A stretch of DNA of 64,000 nucleotides, from contig NC_088306.1 in NCBI RefSeq assembly GCF_032854445.1, forward strand, positions 28,927,764 to 28,991,763. Reading direction: 5' to 3'. How positions within the stretch are numbered: position 1 is the stretch's first letter; each line of letters begins with the position of its first letter. Made by a program: the position numbers and the translations under genes. This stretch comes from Liolophura sinensis. Lineage: Eukaryota; Mollusca; Polyplacophora; Chitonida; Chitonidae. The notes beneath the pieces were generated by a model. The model made no database searches. It was not told the DNA's origin and worked only from the letters and a program-made list of their open reading frames with translations. Positions 32,997-45,804 of this stretch are shown piece by piece.

Positions 32997-34460
32997 ATAT
33001 TTGGTAAACAGTTATCATTAAATACTTTATTGCGTTTCTTGTGTATTAATGTATTTTTCTCTAACCGTTTGTAAATGTAAGAAAACTCTAGCATTTCACT
33101 GAATTTTTAACTTCTTTTAGTTCAACAATAGCACATATAACCGAGCTCTGGGAACGTGAAGACTTAGTAATAGCATCACCCCTTCTCTTGCTGGCACATT
33201 ACTTGGTTATTTGAAAAAATCAAACTATATACATTTACATTTTTTCCCTGAAGCATTTACATGTAATCTGCATTGCTATGTGCTGTCATGTATTGCTATG
33301 TCTTATCATGTGTTGTTACGTTTTGTCATGCTACTCGAATTGCACGAGCTACGTCTATGGAGTAAATAGCACCAGTGTTATATTTTCATGAAGTCATCGA
33401 TGAGTTGAGTGAGGTTTACGTGTTTCACAGCACACAACCCCAGGTTCCATGAATCCTGCAGCGTGTACTTGGTGATCGGTATAGCTCATACTGTGGTTTG
33501 CAAATTACGTTTTCCTTGGATATTTTCTGCTTTTTGCCAAAAAATCTATATTTACGATAGAATAATTTTTCATTAATAAGTTGGTTCGATTTCCTTTGTA
33601 TGTCACATTTCAACTGATAAAACTGAGAAATATTACTCAAGGATGCATTAGGACTACATTTCGCTCAGTTCGTGAGAATCGGACAGGCGGCGCAACCTGG
33701 GGTGCTTATACTTATGGGGAAATACCGGTGTCGTCAGACAGGACATAATATTTAGGACCAATGACGTAACAATAACGACAAATAACGTCATACGATTGGT
33801 TGAGCTAGGTTGGCATAATCGTAAGCGCCTTCCATTTGTCAAGCGTGGCGTTACAAAAAATAACAATGACGCCACTCGTTACGTCATGTAGGCCGTCCAC
33901 TAGTTGTTTAGTACGACGTTAAACCCCAAGCACTCACCCATTCACTAGTTGCTGTCCGGTTTCAGATAAACAACCCCTGTTGTCCTGAAAGGTCTTTTGT
34001 ACAACAAGAACCCACCACACTATTATGAAAAGTTGTTTAAGAAAGAACACGATCTGTGGACTGCATCAACTGAATCGTCGTAGTGACATTTCTTTGTTCT
34101 ATTTGTCGTGTTCTATAATGATATTGCAAGGTAAACGAGTACATGACAAACTTTGGTGATGTTAAGCTCATGGACAAGTCCTCGTAATCTGGGTTTGATC
34201 TATCAACTTATCATTTTTAATTTATCTATTATATTAATAAATTTTACCATGATCCAAATTAAATGCATACGTTTTAATATGCATAACAAATTTACATTCA
34301 AGTAAATATTATAAAGCATCGAACACATCTTTATTTCGAACATTATTATACAAAAACGATAGATACCAAGAGGTGGTCACAAATACCGAAGAAACAAAAA
34401 TATTTTCGTAAACATTTTCCCTTGAAAGAAAATATCGAAAGAAAATATTACAGACTTTCT
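32997..34460. other. Single-copy spacer with short degenerate repeats
   Basis: 33265-33330 has degenerate ~21-bp repeats on 'GCTATGTCTTATCATGTG'. 33903-33945 is a scrap of SINE-I tail ('GTACGACGTTAAACCCC'). Otherwise nothing was recognised; the short minus-strand ORFs at 33425-33875 have no signature. Confidence 0.45.
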
Positions 34461-34464
34461 TGTT

Positions 34465-34718
34465 CTATTTATTTATTCGTTTGAATGTTTTTTTACGCCG
34501 TACTCAAGAATATCTCATTTATGCGACGCCGACCATCATAAAGGTGGGAGGAAACTGGGTGGAGCCCGAAGGAAACCTACGACCATTGCTGGCAGACCTT
34601 CCCACGTACGGCAGGAGAGGAACCCAGCATAAGCTGGACTTGAACTCAAAGCGAACGCATTGGTGAGAGGCTTCTGGGTCACTAAGCTGCGCTAACCATC
34701 TGAGGGCCAAGGATGCCC
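34465..34718 (-). mobile_element. SINE-II, full length, inverted
   Basis: The tail on the left is 'TTTTTACGCCGTACTCAAG'. The body is the complement of the usual one, 'GTACGGCAGGAGAGGAACC'. The head on the right ends near 'GCTAACCATCTGAGGGCC'. Confidence 0.85.
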
Positions 34719-34829
34719 CCAGACTTATTTCCAAATATGTTTATACGCTCTTTAATTTGATTTTGGCATCATTTTCTGTATTGTTCTACTTTAATCTTTG
34801 ATTAATGTTGTGGCGATTTCTAACATTTG

Positions 34830-35085
34830 TGTATATCAGCCGTCAGCCAAAAAGGACGTTCCAAGTGGATTATCACAATGTCAATCCCCAAACACATAAC
34901 ACAAACTAGCAAAGAACTAAGAAAGTATATAAAGTACGAAAATAGGACGGATTCAAGCAAAGAGAAGCCGTCGACAGTTATCAATGATGTAGTTAAAGAC
35001 ACAAGGTATGTTCTAGGCGACTCATGTTCAAATCGTGTATCATGCTTGGACAGCAGTTTTGGATACTGAAACGTATCTCATTGCA
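34830..35085 (+). promoter_or_regulatory. TATA module, intact copy immediately before unit B
   Basis: Contains 'CGTCAGCCAAAAAGGACG', TATA box 'TATATAAAG' at 34926-34934, the conserved 'TCAAGCAAAGAGAAGCC', and donor 'ACAAGGTATGTTC' (GT at 35006). It points right, toward the 43-bp minisatellite of unit B. No downstream coding exon was found on the plus strand. It may form the left margin of the duplicated unit. Confidence 0.4.
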
Positions 35086-35397
35086 TTTTGACGGTTAGAC
35101 CCGTGTAAATGATTGTGTAGTGCCTTGAGCTATACGCCGCCTTTGTCGCCAGTCGTGTGTACATCGTGTTCTCAATCTCAATATCACAATCCAGGTAAAA
35201 ACACCAATTAAATACCCAGAATGTACCACAACATCCTTCGGCAAACTTTAGTAAATCTACCAAATTTAAAAGACATTGTGTCTAAAACTTAAGCAAGTTT
35301 CTATAATTCTAGCCGGTAAAACGTTACTGGTGCACAAGATGAGAGCTTGGAGATAACTGATCGTCCTGCACTGACAAAAGACCTCCGAGGATGGTCC

Positions 35398-35990
35398 TTT
35401 CACAAACAACACAGATAAGACACCGTCCAGCATCCTACAGCCACAAACAACATAGACATTAAACACCTTTTGGCATACCACACCCACAAACAACATAGAG
35501 ATAAAGCACCTTTCGGCATACCACACCCACAAACAACATAGATATTAAACACCTTTCGGCATACCAGATCCACAAATAAAATAGAGATAAGATACCTTTC
35601 TGCAACCCACATCCACAAACAAAATAGAGATAAGACACCTTTCGGCAAACCACATCCACAAACAACATAGAGATAAAGCACCTTTCCGCGTACCACATCC
35701 ACAAACAACATAGATATTAAACACATTTAGGCATACCACATCTACACACAAAACAGATATTAAACACATTTCGGCATCCCACATCCACAAACATCATAGA
35801 TATTAAACACCTTTCAGCGTACCACATCTACACACAAAATAGAGAGAAGACACCTTTCGGCATACCACATCCACAAACAACATAGAGATAAGACACCTTT
35901 CGGCATCCCACATCCACAAACAACTTAGATATTAAACACCTTTTGGCATACCACATCCACAAGCAACATAGATATTAAACACCTTTCGGC
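35398..35990. repeat. 43-bp minisatellite (unit B)
   Basis: About 13 copies of the unit described at 245-1291. It is shorter than in A and ends at 'CACCTTTCGGCAATGAC'. Confidence 0.9.
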
Positions 35991-36354
35991 AATGACAAAT
36001 AAAATATGAGCCATACTGAGTCAAACGGTATTGAAGATAAATATAGTTTGGTGATGGAAAAAGGAATATTGTGAAAAGATCAAAAGGGTTTCTGGTATAT
36101 CTTCGCCGGCCAAGTGATGTATATCGGATAATGTACTCAATCTGTTGAGTTATCATACCTTGGTTTGAGACAATGGTAAGATAGGGATATGTGTATTGTC
36201 TACTCCTTTTTCCGAAACTTTTCCCAGTTGCTTAGAGCAGTGGTGTGGGCGCGTGGTTTATAAGTGTAGGTGCCCGGATTTTAACGCCTGTGAATATTAT
36301 TAAGTATATCGTGGATGTCGTAATGCAGCAGAGGACCAGATAATTTTTCTCTTC

Positions 36355-38225
36355 TTTATCACCCTAAAATGCGAATACATAAACTCGTTTAACACGGGCA
36401 GTTGACCTATTTTTTTTTTTTTATAAACGTTAAAACCGTGGGAGTTGTTTGTTTCCTTTGGCGTGGCTTGCTCAGCAAACCTCCCGGCAGAGCGAAATTT
36501 TCTAAATTCGTAGCCGTCTTTGGCATAGCAAATGAGGCAAGGCGTGTATCCAGAAGATCAAAAAAAAATATTTTTTTAAACAGTGTTGTTAATTGCATAC
36601 TTATTTTTATTGATTTTTCCCGCACTCAGAATGCGCCTTTATGTATTTCTATGCAAGGTTATATTTTTTTTCAAGTATTCTTGTACTTAGCCACAAACTT
36701 TTCTGCACATTTTGCTCTGCATATGTTTTCTCCTGGATATAAGGAGCTTATTTCAATGTAAGCACGTGGTTTTAATCGTAATGTCACAGCAGGTAAGATG
36801 ACATCTCTTCAGTGTTGTATGTGATTGTTTATTAAATGTGAACGAAACACATGGCTTCTAGGTATGTCTAGATGAGTGGTTATAAATAAGCTTAATATCA
36901 TTGCTCCTTATTATCTGTGAGGCCTTGGAACAAGTAGTTTTTTACATTTGAACATCACTGAAAACTGTTGACTGCTCCTCGTTCCTTGATTTTGTCCAAA
37001 TTCCGTACTTCTTAGACTTACTTATTTCCTTTGTGGTTTGTGTTTAATCCCGGAGAGCCCGATCATGAGCACAAACATACGGGAAAATATTGCCCGGAAA
37101 AATTACACTCAGTGGGCACAAAGATTTCCCAGAACGGTAAAATTTTTAGTTTGGCAACCATGGATGACCAAATATGGGAATGTTGCAGATGTGCAACACC
37201 GGGTACTACTGGTTGCCATTTAATATAAGAGCTGTAACACAATGAACTACATGAAACTAGGCAAACGTTAAAGTAATCCTACATCACGGATTTCACTTTT
37301 ATCACCCAAAAATGTTAATGCATCACCTCTTTAACGTGGGCAGTTGGCCTATTTTGATATTTTTATGAGCGTTAAAACGGTGGTAGTTGTCTGTTTTAAT
37401 TGCCGTGGGTTAATAAGCAAACCTCCGGGCAGAGTGAAATTTTCTAAGTTCGTAGCGGTCTTTGACATAGCCCGTCAGGCAAGGCATACCTTCAGAAAAT
37501 CCATATTTCAGTATTTAAAAAATGAATACATATTAAAATTGAAAAACTTAATTTGATAATCATTTTTTTTAAATAGTGTTGTTAATTGCGTATTTTTTCC
37601 GCCCTCAAAATGCGCCTTTGTGTATTTATTTGCAAGGCTAGTTCTTTTTTATTTTTCAAAAATTGTTTTCTTAGCTACAATCTTTTCTGCGCATTTTGCT
37701 CAGCATGTATGTTTCCCTGGATATATGGAGCTGATTTCAATGTAAACACACAGTTTTAATTGTAATATCACAGCAGGTAATATGGTATCTATTTAGTGTT
37801 TTATGTGATTGTTTATAAATAAGCTTAATATCATTGCTCCTTATTATCTAATGCGACGAAAGCTAAGAGGCTGTGGAGCGTGTACTTTTTCTACTTTTCA
37901 GCATCATCCAAACTGTTGACTGCTCCTCGTTCCTTGATTTCGTCCTAATTCCGTACTTGATAGATTTACTTATTTCCTTTGTGGTTTGTGTTTAATCCCG
38001 AAGAGCCCGATCATGAACACAAACATGGGGAATTATTGCCCGGAAAAATTACACTCAGTGGGCACAAAGAATTCCCAGAACGGTAATTTTTTTAGTTTGG
38101 GACCAAATATGGGAATGTTGCACATGTGCAACACCGGGTATTACTGGTTGAATTGTAAGAAATGTAACAGAATGAACAACATGAAACTAGGCGTTAAGGT
38201 TTTAGTAATCGTATATAACTAATTT
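36355..38225. repeat. Tandem dimer of the ~0.94-kb repeat
   Basis: Copy 1 (36355-37290) closely matches A 1620-2570. Copy 2 (37297-38225) shares the same landmarks in order but with many differences: 'TTATCACCCAAAAATG', 'AACCTCCGGGCAGAG', 'GCACAAAGAATTCCCAG' and 'AACACCGGGTATTACTGG'. The dimer is therefore older than the A/B duplication. Confidence 0.8.
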
Positions 38226-38270
38226 CACTTGACAGATTGCTTACCTAACTCATGTCAGTTAAGCTAGGCG

Positions 38271-39153
38271 TTACGCTTGTACCACGTCCTTCACATTTTC
38301 ATTAACAATGCCGAATATTAATTCATTAAGAATGGTAAAATAGTAACAGTTGCCTTTCTCATTGAAGCACAAGCGAACATCGCACTTTTGACAATAACCA
38401 TGTTTGCATAGTCTCTCCAGTTTAATCGTCAGGTGTCCTACATTGTCAAAGCGCGCATCAGCAGGCTGGCCAACCCTCACATGCTTTGACGAATACATCG
38501 TGACGGCATCTCCACTTGGACTGCCTCTCTTTCGGATGGAAACATTCACAAGAATGATCGCAGTTGCAATAGTTGCCGGAAATTTTCTCTGAGTCATTTT
38601 CCTTCTTTGCCAGCGCAGGTGTCTTGCAATGTTGCGGTAAAGGAGCCATACTTGGATAACCGAAGAGGTGAGGGTATCCCAGAAAAGGTCGACACACCAT
38701 CTTCTGGATTTCATAGGGTATCTGTACGTGGAAATCAATGAATCAAGGAAGTCACCTCCACCCTTGAGACTGCTGTAAGATTTTACAATGTTGCGACGAG
38801 GAACATCAATGTAGTCTTTTCTCACTCTTTCCAAGCATTTTGCACTTCATACCACAGAACCACGCGTAACTGATGGGCAGTTCTACACGATGGTCAGAAC
38901 TACCTCTGCCTTGTTTCTTTCTCTTCTCTTGACATTGGCTGTTTGGTAGGCGATTTGCTCTGACTGTACCCAGATAAGAGATGCCACGTTCTTCCAGTTT
39001 TACTATCAAACGCATGGTTGTGAAAACATTGTCAACTATGGTTTTATAGTTTTTTCCATCGGGAAGGGTCGAGCATGTTTTGGCTACAACATTTCCAGAT
39101 ACAGCTCCCCCCCTGCCCCCTCGACTCCCTCCGCACTGTTTCCCTGCCTCCAA
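38271..39153 (-). pseudogene. piggyBac-type transposase remnant (unit B)
   Basis: Keeps longer frames than A. 38806-39153 reads 'NVVAKTCSTLPDGKNYKT' into 'VDNVFTTMRLI' and 'GISYLGTVRANRLP'. 38271-38834 continues with 'RKDYIDVPRRNIVKSY', 'GGGDFLD', 'WLLYRNIARHL' and the Cys-rich tail 'YCQKCDVRLCFNEKGNC'. The two frames do not join, and the N-terminal part present in A (3690-4173) is deleted, so the gene is inactive. The catalytic-block assignments rest on recalled family motifs. Confidence 0.87.
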
Positions 39154-40309
39154 CTTCGCTGATATACATAAAAATCATACAGCACTCCAGAAATACCACA
39201 ACGGCACCATATTTTAACCCCCCACTGGTAGAGTTTGTTGCGCATGTACTGCTTTACACTGCTGCATTTTTCCTTCGTCGATGGAATTGTATTCTCTCAA
39301 CAGTTAGGCAGTTATCGCTACTTTTTATTGCTGCTTTTTATGTCAGTATGAAACGCTGAATACAAAAACTCAGATTGAATTTTAGCATCCCCAGGTCAGT
39401 CGTAGCTGAGAAGCTGAGATTAGTACTGCAGGTAAACAGCTGTGCGATGACAATGTGACAACAGTAAATCTAAAGACTACCTAGTACAGATGTTCCCAAA
39501 GTAATACGTGGCCGTCCATGTTGCCAGGACAAGTTACTTCATCCTACCCTAGCTGTCACCGAGTTGTCAAGGTGCATGCTTTTACAAATTCCCTGTACAA
39601 GAAAATAAACATTGAGAATGCACCCTGTATTTCCTGGAGATCAAAATTCCCTGCTCTCACCGTCCGAGGGGATTTCGTGAAACTCGTCTGGCCGTTTCCT
39701 TAATTTAACGTTCAGTTGCCTTTGACCAACAGGCAGTCCGGTCCACAATCCATCATATCAGAGAAATTTATCAAGTATGGAGAACCGCGTGCATAGATCC
39801 TGCATTTACATGTTTACAGTAGCTAAACGTTTGACAGAGTTCATGATGCTTTTTTTTGGGAGAAATTGGGCCACCTCAGATGTCTCAGTAATATCGTAGG
39901 TATTTTTTTGTTAAACATTTTTATGAGTGTGTATGACCCAGACACAAAAAACCCAAAAAGTAATAAGGAGATAACGCACGCCACATGGTATAATACAGGA
40001 AACATTCACGTGACGGGCAAATATTTTACTGACCTGAGGGCTATTATAAAAAAAAATGAAATCAAGGCTAAACGGAAACACGCTTCTCGTATATGAAACA
40101 TGAAGGCTAAACTTAAAAGTGATTAACTGTTCTAAAAATAAAACTTCAGCGATCTCATGTTAAGCAATACTGTCTGTATAGCCTATACTCGTGTGCTGTG
40201 TTCCACGAGACACACAACTGCGTTTTGAATTGCTCACCAGAAATATAGTTCATCCGTTTGATACAGTTTGACTTTCAGGTCTATTCGGTCTCTCTCTTTT
40301 CGATTATAT
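39154..40309. other. Spacer, nothing recognised
   Basis: The counterpart of A 3440-5390, with about 0.7 kb missing at around 39320 ('TTATCGCTACTTTTTATTG'). No gene was recognised. Confidence 0.4.
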
Positions 40310-40606
40310 ATAAGGTTTGATTTAACTATAACGTATTATACAAATATAATGTATTTTACATATACGGTCTGATTTGAAAAAGATATTATACAGATATAAG
40401 GTATTTTATATATAACGTTTAATTTGACAGATATAACGTATTTTAAATGTGAGGTTTGATTTGACTATAACCCATTATACAAATATAACGTATTTTACAT
40501 ATAATTTTTTGGTTTGACTAAGACATTAAACAGAAATAAAGTATTTTAAATATAAGGTATGATTTGACTAAGACATTATACAGACATTAACGTATTTTAA
40601 ATATAT
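40310..40606. repeat. AT-rich ~52-58-bp tandem repeat, left part (unit B)
   Basis: Same array as A 5390-5690, resuming at 41755-41970. It ends at the left target copy 'ATAT' of the solo LTR. Confidence 0.8.
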
Positions 40607-41375
40607 TGTTATATGCACGACTGCCGTCAGTTTCTAAATTTAGCTTGCCACTGTTTACATACGCTGGGTTCAGCGCCTGCTGTCTGCCTCTACCTTAGAA
40701 TATTCCAGAATGCGCTCAGTTCGGTGCCTGTTTGTTTACAACAAGTGTTCAGGGATTTTCTTATTCTGGACAATTCCACCAGGCTATATAAGACCTATGA
40801 AGGCAGGTCAAACAGAGAGAGGGAGAGAACAGAGAACGGAGAATTATTGAGAGTTTGGATGCTTTCGCTGTGTATTACTGTAGTAGGCCTTTTGTGCTGA
40901 ATGTTGGTGTCTCTATAGCCTCAGGCTTTGTTATATCCTATCTCCACCGAGCACTTGTTCAGTGTGAACTTGTATGTTTAATTTGTGCTCTTGTACACAC
41001 AGTGCCCATTAGTACACGGACCCTGTCTGTGGAATTTTGTGTATATTTCGTCATACACTCAGTTATACTGTGGATTTTCCCTCTTGTGAATTTGCCTCTG
41101 AGCATTTATGCCTGTGTGGTATATATTGTGGAATATATGCGTCCGTTTGGACTTGACACCGTAAGTACTTTAGTATTTGTATAGATACTGCTATCCTTTC
41201 TTGTTAAACTTAAGTACTTTTAGTATTTGTATAAGTCTTATTATCTGTTCTTGTTAAGCTAATAAATTGTTGTAAAATAAAATATGCTGGTTTTGGTGAC
41301 TTCTTTGTGCGGCTAAACTGTCGTGTATTTCGAACAAGCCATATCTTTATAACACAGACAGTTTGGGTCGTAACA
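40607..41375 (+). mobile_element. Solo LTR, B-specific insertion 1
   Basis: 769 bp bounded by 'TGTTATATGCACGAC' and 'TTGGGTCGTAACA' (TG...CA ends with TGTTA/TAACA inverted tips). It is flanked by a 4-bp duplication ATAT; unit A has the unoccupied site 'TTTTAAATATATCAAG'. A TATA box 'TATATAAG' is at 40785-40792 and AATAAA at 41261-41266, as expected of an LTR with promoter and polyadenylation signal. A 95-codon frame (40613-40900) lies inside and is not a recognised protein. No internal retroelement genes are present. Confidence 0.85.
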
Positions 41376-41384
41376 ATATCAAGT

Positions 41385-41495
41385 CCAGCTTATGCTGGCT
41401 TCCTCTCCGGCCGTACGTGGGAAGGTCTTGCAGCAACGTGCGGATGGTCGCGGGTTTTCCCTGGGCTCTGCCCGGTTTCTTCCCACCATAACAAA
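41385..41495 (+). mobile_element. SINE-II fragment (unit B)
   Basis: Counterpart of 5695-5810, directly right of the solo LTR. Confidence 0.75.
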
Positions 41496-41529
41496 TAAAT
41501 GAATAAATATTTTAAATATAAGTTCTCGG

Positions 41530-41755
41530 TTAACGCGCTAGCAGGAGTCTCTCACCAATGCGGTCGCTGTGAATTCAAGTCCAGCTTATGATGGCTTCCT
41601 CTCCGGCTATAAGTGGAGAGGTCTCTCAACAACCTGCGGGTGGTCGTGGGTTTCCTCAGGGCTTTGCCCGTTTTCCACCCACCATAGTGCTGACTGCCGT
41701 CGTATAAGAGAAATATTGTTGAGTGCGGCGTAAAACACCAATGAAATAAATAAAT
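41530..41755 (+). mobile_element. SINE-II (unit B)
   Basis: Counterpart of 5837-6085, with a shorter head. The tail 'GAGTGCGGCGTAAAACACC' is present. Confidence 0.85.
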
Positions 41756-42004
41756 AAATATAAGATTTGATTTGACTAAGACATTGTACAAATAAAACGT
41801 ATTTTAATTATGAGGTTAAATCTGACTATAAGGCATTATACAGATATAATAATATTTTGCATAAAATGTTTGATTTGACTAAGACATTAGGCAGATATAC
41901 CGTATTTTACATATAATGTTTGACTTGACTAAGACGTTATACAGATATACCGTATTTCACATATAGTGGTCATTTTCAATGTTATTTCGGTCATATTTTC
42001 AAAG

Positions 42005-42190
42005 AGCCTCTCGCCAATGCGGTCGCAGTGAGTTCAAGCCCAGTTCATGCTGGCGTCGTTTCCGGCCGTACGTGTTAAGGTTTGTCAGCGACCTGCAGAT
42101 GGTGGTGGATTTCTCCATTCCACTTCAATGATGGCCGCCGTCTTAAAAGTGAAATATTTTTGAGTACGGCGTAAAAAAACGATCAAACAA
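42005..42190 (+). mobile_element. SINE-II fragment (unit B)
   Basis: Counterpart of 6325-6475 but keeps the middle 'CGTTTCCGGCCGTACGTG'. Confidence 0.75.
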
Positions 42191-42250
42191 ATACATGCGG
42201 AGATGTCCATACACCAACAGAACATGCTCTCACTGACAGAACATGCTTAT

Positions 42251-42998
42251 TGCTACGACCCAAACTGTCTGTATTGTAAAGATATGGCTTGTTCGAAATA
42301 CACGACAGTTTAGCCGCACAAAAAAGTAATCAAAACCAGCAGATTTTATTTTACAACAATTTATTAGCTTAACAAGAACAGATAATAAGACTTCTACAAA
42401 TACCAAAGTACTTAAGTTTAACAAGAAAGGATAGCAGTATCTATACAAATACTTACGGTGTCAAGTCCAAGCGGACGCATATATTCCACAATATATATAT
42501 CACACAGGCATAAATGCTCAGAGGCAAATTCACAAGAGGGAAAATCCACAGTATAACTGAGTGTATGACGAAATATACACAAAATTCCACAGACAGGATC
42601 AGTGTACTAATAAGGACTGTGTATACAAGGGCACAGATTAAATATACAAGTTCAGACTGAACAAGTGCTCGGTGGAGATAGGTTATAACAAAGCCAGAGG
42701 CTATAAAGACACCAAAATTCAGCACAAAAGGCCTACTAAAGTTATACACAGCGAAAGCATCCAAAACTCTCAACAATTCTCCTTTCTCCCCCTTTGACCT
42801 GCTTTCATAGGTCTTATATAGACTGGTGGAATTGTCTAGAATAAGAAAATTCCTGAACACTTGTTGTAAACAAACAAGCCCCGAACTGAGGGTATTCTGG
42901 AATATTCTAAGGCAGAGGCAGACAGCAGGCGCTGAACCCAGCGTATGTAAACAGTGGCAAGCTAAATTTAGAAACTGACGGCAGTCGTGCACATAACA
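42251..42998 (-). mobile_element. Solo LTR, B-specific insertion 2, inverted
   Basis: 748 bp, the reverse complement of the family at 40607-41375. It reads 'TGCTACGACCCAAAC' at the left and 'GTCGTGCACATAACA' at the right. It is flanked by TTAT on both sides (42247-42250 and 42999-43002). Unit A at the same place reads 'ATGCTCATCGTAACG' with no insertion. A 179-codon minus frame (42453-42992) fills much of it and parallels the shorter frame in the other LTR; I treat it as LTR sequence, not a gene. Because the orientation is opposite, the two are separate insertions. Confidence 0.85.
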
Positions 42999-43002
42999 TT
43001 AT

Positions 43003-44045
43003 CGTAACGCACTTATAGTGTATGGTAATGCACCAACAGATAAAAGCACAGTCGTTCTGAGCTCACTACGCTGTCAGCTTCATATATTGTCATCTTTATA
43101 TTTAAGAAAAAAGAGCATTCATTAAAATAAGTGAGCGGTAGGCTGCATAAAGCACGCAAATGCGTGTTGTCGTTCAGGTAGGTCACTTCAACAAACAGGA
43201 ACAATTTAGCTAAAAGCATTTAAATCTGCCAAGTATTTGACAAATGAAGCGCGAAGAAACAGCCTGAGCAAAAGCACGTTTGTTTGTATTTTTCGCCAGG
43301 ACGATTTGAAATTTCGATTGAAAGTAATCACTAAATAGTCAATTTTATGTTGAGATGCAAATCAGATTCTAATAATATTTTCTCTTTACTTGTAAAACAC
43401 TAGACATGTTGACCTGGCATATCAATTAGTTTTAAAACTCACACAGTCCCCCCCCCCCCACCCAAGCATGCATGATGCTGGCCTACGTCGTATAAATGAA
43501 ATGTTAATGACTAATGTGTAAAAGACCAATTAAATAAACATAGAAGTCAAATACGCCCTTCTTTCGTTTAACACAGGTTCATTCTCGATGGTTGTGTTGC
43601 TCCCTTGTGTGCAGAATGTGATACCGAGTATGTAAATGTACGTAACAATTTTTCAGTCATGTGGCGACGAAGAGTCATTAGTTTGTGTACGTATACTGTG
43701 TCCTTCTGGTGGTAGGACGAGGCAGTGCCGCCTACGTATCATGCCGACAAGACACTCCACCCAGACATCTTATACTGACGCTGGGCCAACCATCACCGTC
43801 TCTTTTCTCTAACCTCTTAATGCAGGTCCAGGTCTCCTGATTTGGAGGCGTGTGATGTAGGGCATCAGACTTGTTCTGGATGACTGTCCATACTTTATTC
43901 ATTATCTGCAAGCATTCTATACATTCGACTCAATATATTATTTCTTTTACAGCGTCCTCAGAAATATTGTCATTAATTGTTAGGACGGCTGGCCAATACC
44001 ATAAAATAGAGTTTTTCGACACCACATATATACATTTTATGAGAC
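43003..44045. other. Spacer (unit B counterpart of 6530-7612)
   Basis: Contains a short poly-C tract (43446-43463), SINE scraps as in A, and nothing else recognised. Confidence 0.4.
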
Positions 44046-45537
44046 TAATCTGACGGCCAAAAGAAACTTGACAAAGAGATCAGATGAACTTATTTTGCCA
44101 AAGCAAAAAACAGGATGACTCAAATTTAATACATTGAAGACCAGTGACTTTGGATGTTGAAAGTCTTGAGTAAGAACTGTCAAAGCAGCCCTCAAATCAT
44201 TTTACAGGTAAACAAACAGAGCAGGGGGAGAAAAATAGCCATTCCACCTTGGTTAACAATGGGCAGAGTATACAGAAAGTTGATTGTTTTTAAAATCAGT
44301 CAATAGGAAAACCAATCAATATCACGTGTGGTCACCCCTTTCTTCAATGCATGCAAAAACTCTCCGACGTATAGAAAAGTCAGTCGTCTGATGAGATGAA
44401 GTGGGCTTCGTTGGGATTCATCTTGGAGAGCGAACGCCAGTTCTTGTCGGTTGGCTGCAAGGTGTGGCCGTGGTCTTACTCGACGACCTATAATATCCCA
44501 AAGGTAGAGTATATGGAGGACATATCCGCGGAACGTGCAGGCCACGGCAAGACGACGTCTTCGGCGTTCAGAAAGTTCTGGGCAACTCGAGCTGTATGGG
44601 GTCTGGCGTTGTCTTGCCGGTACAGGACATCACGTGGCTGCTATTGAAGGAATGGCAGGACAACAGGACGTAGAATTCCATCCACTTAACGTTGAACTGT
44701 TAGGTTTCCGTAGATGATGACCAATCGTGTCCGTTCCTTTCCATAAATCTCACCCCACACCATCCCGCTGCCGCCACCAGACGGTACCACCTTCTAGACC
44801 CATGATGCAGCAGTTCGTTCGCGTCTTCGACAGTACACTCGCTGTCTGCCATCGGCACGGAAGATGCAGAAGCGGCTTTCATATGTGAAAACAACATGTT
44901 GCCAATCACGTCGCTGCCAGCGGCGTACAATTCGAACCCATCGCTAGCTCTGTCGACGATGTTCGGCTACAACTGCCCACTGAATGGTCGATAGGCCCTA
45001 ATTCCGTGAGTCACGAGTCTACTGGACACGGTCTGCCGACTAACCAGGTAACCTAAGGCACTGATTGACGATGACGTCACTGTCAGAAAGAGGTTCCTCA
45101 GGTGTAAGGTGCGCATGTATCCGTCTTCTCGTAGGCGTAGTTACCCTAGGCTTACCTGTTTTTGGCCGGTCCGATGTCTGCCCTGCCTGTCTGTATCGTT
45201 GCATTAAGTTTGATATAGTTACACGAGAGCAGCCGAAGGTCCTTGCAATGTGGGCGGACCCCATACAGCTCGAGTTGCCCTCTCGCGTTGTTCTGGGGTG
45301 AATCGAGGCATTACTTTGGTGGTTTTTAGTCAGTGTGCAAGTCCAACACACTATGTGTAAAGTTTTTATAGACTTTCAACTTTCGTTGTCTCCAAAAAAA
45401 ATTCGTGTGGGCGTATATAACGCTTGTCGCACATGGCAATATGCTTGCTACAATGTTTCCCTACAATAAATTGGCATTAATTTGCTGAAAAGGCTGGTTA
45501 AATTTAACTCACGGAGTTACTTTTGGCCGTCAGTTTA
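44046..45537 (-). mobile_element. Tc1/mariner-type transposon (unit B copy)
   Basis: The same TA-flanked ends and inverted repeats 'CTGACGGCCAAAAG' as 7613-9104 and the same 1492-bp length. The enclosed transposase (44300-45351) has the same breaks: 'IARTFGCSRVTISNLMQRYR' at the N-terminus and 'LWDIIGRRVRPRPHLAANR' at the C-terminus. Confidence 0.9.
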
Positions 45538-45804
45538 TATACTAAAAATACTCACCTGATGTTCGGCTCTTCTGTTCTGTTTTTTGGTGCAATCTTGGAA
45601 GTTAACATCGCATCGAATTCCTTTCATTGCCTATAAACATATTCAGATCGAGAGTCGCGAAATGGCCGAAATATTGCATACCTGTACCTGCTTTTCACCC
45701 AGCATAATTCATAAATTTATTAAATAATTAATTAAATTATCCATTCATTCCTCAGCCTTTATCTCATTACCAACATAAATCTTACTCGCGATGATTTCCA
45801 AGCA

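Noticed and set aside
40607-42998. Paired LTRs of one retroelement
   Set aside because: The two copies are inverted relative to each other, have different target duplications, and enclose only sequence shared with unit A.
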